Source: CAITSH01 sp964385505 (GTDB lineage: Bacteria; Pseudomonadota; Gammaproteobacteria; Burkholderiales; SG8-39). Taken from it: a stretch of 64,000 nt of DNA. The notes below the pieces were generated by a model. That model was not told where the DNA came from. It made no database searches and saw only the letters and a program-made list of their open reading frames with translations. Below are positions 57,502 through 64,000 of this stretch, in pieces (position 1 is the stretch's first letter; every line of letters starts with the position of its first letter). The stretch covers positions 1 to 64,000 of the forward strand of contig CAYLPI010000002.1 of NCBI GenBank assembly GCA_964385505.1, in the 5' to 3' direction. The position numbers and the translations under genes are program-made.

Positions 57502-59883
57502 ATGAGCGCTGACAGCAAGCAACAGCCGGCAAAAAAGGCCGGCGGCAAGGGCGTAGGCGCCCGACTCGCGCGCAAGGAAGACGATCGTTTCATGCGCGGC
57601 CGCGGCCAGTTTGTCGGCGACATGCGCATGGATGGCATGCGCGAAGTGGCTTTTACGCGCTCACCGCTGGCGCACGCGACACTCGGCGCCATCACCAAAC
57701 CCGAAGGTTTCGAGGGCGATGTGTTCATCCACGCCGACCTCGCCGGCGTGCTGCCCATCACCGCCAACTCCGGCGTCAAGGGCTTCAAGAAATCCTCGCA
57801 GCCGGTGCTCGCCAGCGGCAAGGTGCGCCTGGTCGGTGAAATGGTCGCGATGTGCGTCGCCGCCACGCGCGCCGAGGCCGAAGACCTCGCCGCGTTGGTG
57901 CAGGTTGATTACGACGCGCTGCCGGCGGTGTCCGACATGATTGCCGCGGTCAAGGCGCCGCCCGCGCTGGTGCACGAGCACTGGGGCGATAACGTCTTCC
58001 TCGAAACCCTGGTTGATGCCGACCTCTCCGACATCAAGGCGCACGCGGCAATCAAGGTGTCGCGGCGCATCCGCACCGCACGCCAGTCGATGGCGCCGAT
58101 GGAAGGGCGCGGCGTGCTGGCCTGGTACGACAGCCGCCTTGAGCAGCTCACCGTCTATACCGCGGCGCAAATGCCGCACATCGTGCGCGCCGGGCTGTCC
58201 GAGTGCCTGGGCCTTGATCAGGGCCGCATCCGCGTCGTCGCGCCCGATGTCGGCGGCGGCTTCGGCTACAAGGGCATCCTGCTGCCCGAGGAAGTCTGTG
58301 TTGCCTGGCTCGCCATGAAAACCGGCCGGCCGATACGCTGGATCGAAGACCGTTACGAGCAGTTGTCGGCCAACACCAATTGCCGCGAGCACTATTACGA
58401 CATTACCGGCTACGCCGACAAGGACGGCCGCCTGCTGGCGCTGGACTGCGACGCCATGGTCGATTCGGGCGCGTATTCGTCATATCCGTTTTCCGCCTGC
58501 CTGGAAGGGGCGCAGGTCAGTTCCATCCTGCCCGGCCCGTATCGCATGGAAAAATACCGCTGCCACACCTGGTCGGTGGCGACCAACAAGCCGCCGATCC
58601 TGCCCTACCGCGGCGTGGCAAGAACCGGCGTGTGCTTTGCGATGGAGCTGGTCATGGACGCCATCGCGCGCGAGGCCAAACGCGAGCCCTTTGAAGTGCG
58701 CCTGCTCAACCTGGTGCCGCCCGAGCTGATGCCCTATACCAACATCACCAACAAGTATTTCGACAGCGGCGATTATCCCGAGGCGCTGCGCCGCGCCGTC
58801 AGGATGATAGACATCCCCAAGTGGCGCGCACGGCAACAAGCCGGCGAGGCCGACGGTCGCAAGGTCGGCATCGGGATTTCGATATTTTGCGAGCAGGGCG
58901 CCCACGGCACCTCTGTCTATCACGGCTGGGGCATTCCCATGGTGCCCGGCCACGAGCAATGCCAGGCGAGACTCTCGCCCGACGGCGTGCTGGAGCTGCG
59001 CATCGGCGCACACTCGCACGGGCAGGGCATGGAGACCACGCTGGCGCAGGTGGCGAATGAAGTTCTCGGTATCGACCCGGATCGGGTGCGCCTGATCCAC
59101 GGCGACACCGCGCTGACGCCTTACTCGACCGGCACCTGGGGCTCGCGCTGCGCCGTGATGTCCGGCGGCGCCGTCGCCACCGCCTGCCGCGAAATCGAAA
59201 AGCGCCTGCGTCACATCGCCTCGCGGCTGATGGAGGTGGCCGGCGCCGACCTTGAATTCACCGATGGCGACGTGCGCGTCGCCGGCACCGACAAGAAAAT
59301 GAGCCTGCAGCAACTGGCGCATGTCTGGTACCGCCAGCCGCAATTGCTGCCGGCCGACGTCGATCCGGGTGGACTCGAAGCCACCGCCGGCTATAAAACC
59401 GTCAAGGACACCGGCACCTTCAGCTACGCCTGCCACGCCGTCGCCGTTGCCGTCGATACCGAGATCGGTCATGTCGAAATCCTCGACTACGTCATCGTCG
59501 AGGACGGCGGCACCATGATCAACCCCATGGTTGTCGATGGTCAGGTGTTCGGCGGCACGGCGCAAGGCATAGGCACGGCGCTGTACGAGGAAATGCCTTA
59601 CGACGACAACGCCCAGCCGCTCGCCTCGACGCTGGCCGATTACATGCTGCCCGGCCCGACCGAGGTGCCAGAGCCGCGCCTCGAACACATGGAGACACCG
59701 TCTCCCCTCACGGCATTCGGACAAAAGGGCATAGGCGAGGGCGGTGCCATCGCGCCGCCGGCGGCGATTGCCAATGCCGTCAACGATGCGCTGAAAGAGT
59801 TTGGCGTCGAAATGCTCGAATCACCGATTTCGCCGCGGCGCTTGCTGGCGGCGTTGTCGGCGGCGAAGGTGAAGGCGGCATGA
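57502..59883 (+). CDS. Molybdenum hydroxylase large subunit (xanthine dehydrogenase/CoxL family)
   Basis: A 793-residue molybdopterin-binding subunit. RLARKEDDRFMRGRGQFVGD is the typical start. Later blocks are VAPDVGGGFGYKG (about 249-261), AHSHGQGMETTLAQVANE and FGQKGIGEGGAIAPPAA with the catalytic Glu near residue 745. The active-site loop reads LPYRGVARTGV, so the CO-dehydrogenase signature AYRCSFR is absent; this is a form II or other hydroxylase, not a true CO dehydrogenase. It should hydroxylate an aromatic heterocycle, purine or aldehyde. It is first in an L-M-S operon followed by an amidohydrolase and a TPP enzyme. Confidence 0.88.
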   Translation: MSADSKQQPAKKAGGKGVGARLARKEDDRFMRGRGQFVGDMRMDGMREVAFTRSPLAHATLGAITKPEGFEGDVFIHADLAGVLPITANSGVKGFKKSSQPVLASGKVRLVGEMVAMCVAATRAEAEDLAALVQVDYDALPAVSDMIAAVKAPPALVHEHWGDNVFLETLVDADLSDIKAHAAIKVSRRIRTARQSMAPMEGRGVLAWYDSRLEQLTVYTAAQMPHIVRAGLSECLGLDQGRIRVVAPDVGGGFGYKGILLPEEVCVAWLAMKTGRPIRWIEDRYEQLSANTNCREHYYDITGYADKDGRLLALDCDAMVDSGAYSSYPFSACLEGAQVSSILPGPYRMEKYRCHTWSVATNKPPILPYRGVARTGVCFAMELVMDAIAREAKREPFEVRLLNLVPPELMPYTNITNKYFDSGDYPEALRRAVRMIDIPKWRARQQAGEADGRKVGIGISIFCEQGAHGTSVYHGWGIPMVPGHEQCQARLSPDGVLELRIGAHSHGQGMETTLAQVANEVLGIDPDRVRLIHGDTALTPYSTGTWGSRCAVMSGGAVATACREIEKRLRHIASRLMEVAGADLEFTDGDVRVAGTDKKMSLQQLAHVWYRQPQLLPADVDPGGLEATAGYKTVKDTGTFSYACHAVAVAVDTEIGHVEILDYVIVEDGGTMINPMVVDGQVFGGTAQGIGTALYEEMPYDDNAQPLASTLADYMLPGPTEVPEPRLEHMETPSPLTAFGQKGIGEGGAIAPPAAIANAVNDALKEFGVEMLESPISPRRLLAALSAAKVKAA

Positions 59884-59933
59884 TTGCGACCGGAATTGAG
59901 CAGCAGGCAGACCATACAGCCCATGTCATCCCG

Positions 59934-60004
59934 AGCGAAGCGAGGGATCTGCTGTCGGGCAGGATAAAAAGCAGATTCCCCGGGCGGTGCCCTCGGAATG
60001 ACAG
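59934..60004. repeat. GTCATTCCGAG family, copy D
   Basis: Left arm gtcatcccgagcgaagcgag then ggatctgct; right arm agcagattccccgggcgg then ctcggaatgacag. It lies in the 187-nt gap between the large and medium hydroxylase subunit genes, inside an operon. Confidence 0.85.
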
Positions 60005-60070
60005 GCTTAGGGGTGGTTGCATGAAGGCCGCCGCACACATTCGAGGCTTTGATGCCGCAAGGGCTACGGC

Positions 60071-60880
60071 ATGAAAGCCGCCCGGTTTGATTACGAAAAG
60101 CCGCGCGCCCTTGCTGATGCGCTCAAGCTGCTCGCCGGCGGCGGCGGCATGGCCAAGGTCATTGCCGGCGGCCAGTCCTTCGGGCCGATGCTCAACCTGC
60201 GCCTGGCGCAACCGGAACTGCTCGTCGATGTGCGCGGCCTGGCCGAGCTCATTGCGGCGGGCGAGGACAAGGACAGCGTGACGCTGGGCGCCTGCACCAC
60301 GCATGCGGCAATCGAAGACGGCCGTGTGCCCGATGCCACCGCCGGCATGATGCGTTTTGTCGCGCACGACATCGCTTATCGCGCGGTGCGCAACCGCGGC
60401 ACTATTGGCGGCAGCCTCGCCCATGCCGACCCGGCCGGCGACTGGGTCAGCGTGCTGATGCTGCTCGACGCCGTGGTCATCATCAACGGACCGCGCGGCG
60501 AGCGCCGCGTGCCGGCCAGCCAGTTCGTCACCGGTGCGCTGGCGACGGTGCTGGCCGAAGACGAAATTCTGACCTCGGTGCGCATTGCGAAATTCTCGCC
60601 CACGGCGCGCTGGAGTTATTACAAGTTCTGCCGCAAGACCGGTGAGTTCGCCGAGGCGATTGCCGGCTTTGTCGTCGATCCGGCGCGCGGGGTGTGCCGC
60701 GCCGTCATCGGCGCCGCCGAGGGCGCGCCGGTGGTGATCGCCGACGCGTCGCCACTGGTCGGCAATTTGGACCAGGCCATCGCCTCGAAAGCCACGTCCA
60801 GCGCGGGTTTCCAGCCTGGTAGCTATGAATTCCAGGTGCACATGGCGGCCTTGAAGCGTGCCTCGGAGAGACTGCAATGA
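60071..60880 (+). CDS. Molybdenum hydroxylase FAD subunit (CoxM family)
   Basis: A 269-residue FAD-binding subunit. FDYEKPRALADALKLLAGGG begins it, IAGGQSFGPMLNLRLAQPE holds the first FAD motif (A-G-G-Q-S), and RNRGTIGGSLAHADPAGDW is the second (T-I-G-G-N/S-x-x). It passes electrons from the Fe-S subunit to an acceptor. Length is normal (about 270-290). The stop overlaps the start of the small subunit as ATGA, so the two are made together. Confidence 0.9.
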   Translation: MKAARFDYEKPRALADALKLLAGGGGMAKVIAGGQSFGPMLNLRLAQPELLVDVRGLAELIAAGEDKDSVTLGACTTHAAIEDGRVPDATAGMMRFVAHDIAYRAVRNRGTIGGSLAHADPAGDWVSVLMLLDAVVIINGPRGERRVPASQFVTGALATVLAEDEILTSVRIAKFSPTARWSYYKFCRKTGEFAEAIAGFVVDPARGVCRAVIGAAEGAPVVIADASPLVGNLDQAIASKATSSAGFQPGSYEFQVHMAALKRASERLQ

Positions 60881-61359
60881 AGCCGATCAAACTGTCGGTC
60901 AACGGCAAGACGGTGCAAGCCATGGTCGAGCCGCGCACCCATCTTGCCGATTTCCTGCGCGAAACCGAACGCCTCACCGGCACCCATGTCGGCTGCGAGC
61001 ACGGTGTCTGCGGTGCCTGCACCATAGAGATCGACGGTGCGCCCGCGCGCTCGTGCATTGCGTTTGCGGTGGCCTGCGAGGGTGCCAGTCTGCGCACCAT
61101 CGAAGGCTTTGACGATGATGCGGTGATGGCGCGACTGCGCGCGGCCTTCACCGCCGAGCACGCGCTGCAATGCGGTTATTGCACGCCCGGCATGCTGATC
61201 ACCGCGCGCGACATTGTCATGCGCCTCCCCGAAGCCGACGAGGCACGCATCCGCCACGAGCTCTCGGGCAACCTGTGCCGCTGCACCGGTTATGTCGGCA
61301 TCGTGCGCGCCATCAAGCGCGTGCTGGCGGAACAAAAAATCACCGAAAGCAAGACATGA
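60877..61359 (+). CDS. Molybdenum hydroxylase 2Fe-2S subunit (CoxS family)
   Basis: A 160-residue subunit with two [2Fe-2S] clusters. Plant-type ligands are C40, C45, C48 and C60 (VGCEHGVCGACT, SC). The second set is C99, C102, C134 and C136 (CGYCTPGM, CRCTGY). This is the standard small subunit of xanthine dehydrogenase-type enzymes. The start overlaps the FAD subunit stop and the stop overlaps the amidohydrolase start as ATGA, showing tight coupling across the operon. Confidence 0.93.
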   Translation: MKPIKLSVNGKTVQAMVEPRTHLADFLRETERLTGTHVGCEHGVCGACTIEIDGAPARSCIAFAVACEGASLRTIEGFDDDAVMARLRAAFTAEHALQCGYCTPGMLITARDIVMRLPEADEARIRHELSGNLCRCTGYVGIVRAIKRVLAEQKITESKT

Positions 61360-62864
61360 AAACACTGGTCAAGGGCGGCTGGGTCGTCAGCTACAAGGGC
61401 GGCGCCCACTGCATGGACCGCGATTTCGAAGTCGCCTACGAAGGCGACGACATCATCTATATCGGCCCCAGATTCGAGGGCAATGCCGATACCGTCATCG
61501 ACGCCGCCGGCAAGCTGGTCTGCCCCGGTTTTATCGACACCCACGTGCACACCGGCCACCGCGCCTCGCACCGCCTCATCACCGACAGCGGCCGCGGCGA
61601 ATTTTTCGGCCAGCCTTTTCTCGAAATCAGCGTACCCAAAGAGGGCACGCGCATAGACGGTGATGTGCGCTACCTGCGCCCGGACGAAGCCGGCGCCGGG
61701 GACGAAATCGAATTTAACGCCGCCTTCACCGTGGCCGAGATGCTGAGGAACGGCATCACCACCTTTGTCGAATACGGCAGCCAGATCCGCATCCAGGAAG
61801 CCCTCGCCAAACAGTGTGCGCGCCTCGGTGTGCGCGGCTACCTCGGCCCCGGCTACGACAGCGGACGCTGGGTCGGTGACGAGCACGGGCGCCTGAAGCG
61901 CATCACCGACGAGGCCGCGGGCCTCGCCGGCATGGCCGACGCGGTGAAATTCATCGAACGCATGGACGGCGCCGAGGGCGGACTGATACGCGGCATCCTG
62001 GTGCCGCGCGAACTGGAGACCACCAGTCTTGACATCATGCGCCGCACGCGCGTGCTCGCCGATGAAATGAAGCTGCCGATGGCGACGCACGCCGCCTACA
62101 ACATCCTCGAATTCCATGACATCGTGCGCGAGCACCGCATGACGCCGATCGAGGTGCTCGACAGCCTGGGCATGTTGCGCCCCACGCTCAACATCGGCCA
62201 CGGCAATTTCATCGCCGACAACCCGAAGCTCAATTACCCCGGCGCGCGCGACCTCAAGCTGATGGGGGCGGCCGGCGTGTCGATTTCGCATTGCGCCATC
62301 AACATCGTGCGCCGCGCGCGTGCCCTCGACTCGTGGAAAAAATACACCGAGGCCGGCGTCAATATCGCACTTGGCACCGATACCTATCCGCGCGACCTGA
62401 TCCTCAACATGCGCACCGCCTCGTATCACGGCAAGGTCATGAGTTCGGACTACAAGGCCGCCACCGCAGCCGACGTGTTTTGTGCCGCGACGCTGGGCGG
62501 CGCGCGTTCGCTCGGCCGCGACGACCTCGGCCGCCTTGCCGTGGGCGCGCGTGCCGACATGCTGATTGTCGATCTCACCGGCGGCGACACGCTGCGCATG
62601 GGGCCGATACGCGATCCGGTGAAGACGCTGGTCGAGTGCGGCGTCGGCAATGATGTCGATACCGCCATCGTCGCCGGCAGGGTGCGCATGCAGGGCGGCA
62701 AGATACCCGGCATCGACTTTGCCGCGCTGCGCGCCCGCGCCCAGGCCAACGGCGAAAAAATCTGGGCCGGCTGGCAGCAATCCGATCCGCTCGGGCGCAC
62801 CGCGCTGCAGGCGAGTCCGTGGTCGTTCTGTCCTTCTTGCGATCGTGACGACAGCGGCGACTGA
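61356..62864 (+). CDS. Amidohydrolase (cytosine deaminase/SAH deaminase-like)
   Basis: A 502-residue amidohydrolase. ATG at 61356 overlaps the Fe-S subunit stop. PGFIDTHVHTGHRASHRLIT holds the metal site (D61, H63, H65). Later THAAYNI, NIGHGNF and ALGTDTYPRDL supply the other ligands. It resembles deaminases such as the SAH/MTA, guanine or chlorohydrolase group rather than ureidases. Linked to a molybdenum hydroxylase it may remove an amino group or open a ring after hydroxylation. The C-terminal 25 residues (QASPWSFCPSCDRDDSGD) have two cysteines and are not typical of the family. Confidence 0.85.
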   Translation: MKTLVKGGWVVSYKGGAHCMDRDFEVAYEGDDIIYIGPRFEGNADTVIDAAGKLVCPGFIDTHVHTGHRASHRLITDSGRGEFFGQPFLEISVPKEGTRIDGDVRYLRPDEAGAGDEIEFNAAFTVAEMLRNGITTFVEYGSQIRIQEALAKQCARLGVRGYLGPGYDSGRWVGDEHGRLKRITDEAAGLAGMADAVKFIERMDGAEGGLIRGILVPRELETTSLDIMRRTRVLADEMKLPMATHAAYNILEFHDIVREHRMTPIEVLDSLGMLRPTLNIGHGNFIADNPKLNYPGARDLKLMGAAGVSISHCAINIVRRARALDSWKKYTEAGVNIALGTDTYPRDLILNMRTASYHGKVMSSDYKAATAADVFCAATLGGARSLGRDDLGRLAVGARADMLIVDLTGGDTLRMGPIRDPVKTLVECGVGNDVDTAIVAGRVRMQGGKIPGIDFAALRARAQANGEKIWAGWQQSDPLGRTALQASPWSFCPSCDRDDSGD

Positions 62865-62874
62865 ACGCGCGCCC

Positions 62875-64000
62875 ATGAACGGCGCCGAGGTGATGCTGCG
62901 CACGCTGCTCGCCTGCGGCGTCGATACCTGTTTCGCCAATCCGGGCACGTCCGAAATGCAGTTCGTCGCCGCGCTCGACCGTGTCGCCGGCCTGCGCCCG
63001 GTGTTATGCCTGTCCGAGATCGTCGCCACCGGCTGCGCCGACGGCTATGCGCGCATGAGCGGACGGCCTGCTGCGACGCTGCTCCATTGCGGCCCCGGCC
63101 TCGCCAACGGCATTGCCAACCTGCACAATGCGCGCCGCGCGCATTCACCCATTGTCAATATCGTCGGCGATCACGCCAGTTGGCACCTGCCCAATGACCC
63201 GCCGCTTGCCGCCGACCTGGACGGCCTCGCCGCCGCCGCCTCGCACTGGGTGCGTCGCGTCAGCCTAGCCGCGGCGGTCGGCGCCGACGTTGCGGCGGCG
63301 GTGGCTGCGGCGCGCACAGCGCCAGGTTGCATTGCCACGCTGATCACCCCCGCGGACGTGGCCTGGACGGCGGGCGGGACGCCGGCTGCGGCATTGCCGG
63401 TACCCGCGCCCGCAATCGTGCCCGCAACCGTGCCCGAGGCGCGCATCGCCGAAATAGCCGCAGTGCTCGAGACCGGCGAACCGGTGCTGCTGTTGCTGGC
63501 GCGCGGCGGCCTGCTCTTGCCCGGCTTGAACAGCGCGGCCCGCATCCGCCAGCATGGTGGTGCCGCACTGATGGCGCCGATGCAGGTGGCGCGCGCCATG
63601 CGCGGTCGCGGCCTGCCGCGCGTCGATCGCCTGCCCTATGCCATAGACCATGCGCTCGCCGCGCTCGCGCCCTACCGCCACATCGTGTTGTGCGGCGCGC
63701 GGGCGCCGACGGCGTTTTTTGCCTACCCGGACAAGCCCGGCCTGCTCGCACCGGCCGGTAGCCGCGTCCACACGCTGTCGGCGCCCGACGAAGACACGGC
63801 CGACGCCCTGGCGCGCCTGGCGGCGGCAATCGGTGCGCCGCAGTTCGTCGCGCCCGCGACGCCGCCTGCGGATACCGCGCCGGCCCATGCTGCGGGCCTG
63901 CCCACGCCCGAGTCCTTTGCCCGCGCACTGAGCGCGCGCCTGCCGGGGCAGGCGATTGTGGTCGATGACGCCGTGTCCACCGGTCGCGGCCTGTTTCCGC
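62875..64000 (+). CDS. TPP-dependent decarboxylase/acetolactate synthase-like enzyme (runs off window)
   Basis: The first 375 codons of a thiamine-diphosphate enzyme; the frame stays open to the window end. ATG at 62875 fits the family start (NGAEVMLRTLLACGVDTCFA, then NPGTSEMQF); an in-frame GTG at 62845 would overlap the amidohydrolase. The catalytic Glu is in CLSEIVATGCADGYARMSG, followed by LLHCGPGLANGIANLHNARR, and the middle domain has APAIVPATVPEARIAEIAAV. The family splits 2-oxo acids (benzoylformate, oxalyl-CoA, sulfopyruvate) or makes acetolactate. As the last known gene of the hydroxylase operon it may decarboxylate the 2-oxo acid made by ring breakdown. Confidence 0.85.
   Translation, partial: MNGAEVMLRTLLACGVDTCFANPGTSEMQFVAALDRVAGLRPVLCLSEIVATGCADGYARMSGRPAATLLHCGPGLANGIANLHNARRAHSPIVNIVGDHASWHLPNDPPLAADLDGLAAAASHWVRRVSLAAAVGADVAAAVAAARTAPGCIATLITPADVAWTAGGTPAAALPVPAPAIVPATVPEARIAEIAAVLETGEPVLLLLARGGLLLPGLNSAARIRQHGGAALMAPMQVARAMRGRGLPRVDRLPYAIDHALAALAPYRHIVLCGARAPTAFFAYPDKPGLLAPAGSRVHTLSAPDEDTADALARLAAAIGAPQFVAPATPPADTAPAHAAGLPTPESFARALSARLPGQAIVVDDAVSTGRGLFP

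Noticed and set aside
58480..59724. Minus-strand open frame of 414 codons
   Set aside because: Antisense to the molybdenum hydroxylase large subunit; no ribosome site or known motif.
57502..61359. True aerobic CO dehydrogenase (coxMSL)
   Set aside because: The large subunit lacks the AYRCSFR active-site loop and has PYRGVART instead, and the gene order is L-M-S. I therefore call it a molybdenum hydroxylase of unknown substrate.
61290..63029. Long minus-strand open frame of 579 codons opposite the amidohydrolase gene
   Set aside because: It is antisense to a gene with clear catalytic motifs. High GC keeps the antisense frame open. Its product is rich in Gly, Arg, His and Ala with no known motif.

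Overview
The window is a stretch of high-GC bacterial chromosome with dense coding, many 1-4 nt gene overlaps and few RNA or mobile genes. A Bug-family (TctC) solute receptor, archaic chaperone-usher pili, molybdenum hydroxylase genes and dispersed palindromic repeats suggest a betaproteobacterium, probably Burkholderiales-like. This is inference; no rRNA or tRNA is present to confirm it. Two runs of N (100 nt and 10 nt) show that this is a scaffolded draft assembly.

Layout. 1-2.5 kb: glycosyltransferases and an LrgAB pair. 2.6-5.8 kb: a sugar-acid-type dehydratase (IlvD/Edd), a DHDPS-family aldolase/dehydratase and a NIPSNAP protein. 5.9-9.5 kb: a globin, a SulP-STAS-cNMP transporter and a small membrane protein, with a decayed paralogue of that small gene on the other side of the transporter. 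9.7-16 kb: a spore-coat-U type chaperone-usher pilus locus containing two identical tandem pilin genes, chaperone, usher, a third pilin, and a convergent gene that appears to join GspE-N-like domains to a membrane-anchored exported domain. 16.3-25.6 kb: an aldo/keto reductase, then a stress and oxidative-pentose-phosphate island (PRC-barrel, eRF1-like protein, zwf, gnd, pgl) with several broken genes.

26-33 kb: pirin, then a divergent pair encoding hydroxyacid-oxoacid transhydrogenase and a YdiJ-type D-2-hydroxyglutarate dehydrogenase, which together could form a closed 2-oxoglutarate/D-2-hydroxyglutarate cycle. TauE and ankyrin genes follow. 33-41 kb: membrane proteins, a Bug receptor, an FG-GAP-like protein, a higBA toxin-antitoxin module bracketed by copies of a 31-nt repeat, an MFS transporter, DUF423 and GlcG/HbpS. 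41-47.6 kb: MaoC, SnoaL-like, aldo/keto reductase, DUF3301, ferredoxin-NADP reductase, a lipoprotein, an alpha/beta hydrolase and AzlCD.

48-52.4 kb: a LysR / DJ-1 / methyltransferase / hydrolase block lies between two 67-68 nt direct repeats of the 3' end plus terminator of a SWIB gene. This is the arrangement expected of an element integrated at a gene 3' end. 53-64 kb: MFS, an esterase, then a catabolic locus with a deacetylase-type amidohydrolase, MarR regulator, three-subunit molybdenum hydroxylase, second amidohydrolase and a TPP-dependent enzyme that runs off the edge.

Repeats stand out throughout: at least four intergenic palindromic families, one copy sitting in frame inside a coding sequence, and several short tandem arrays. 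The candidates I rate highest are the SWIB-bracketed module, the 31-nt repeat family with its bracketed toxin-antitoxin pair, the HOT/D2HGDH divergon and the GspE-N/exported-domain fusion.
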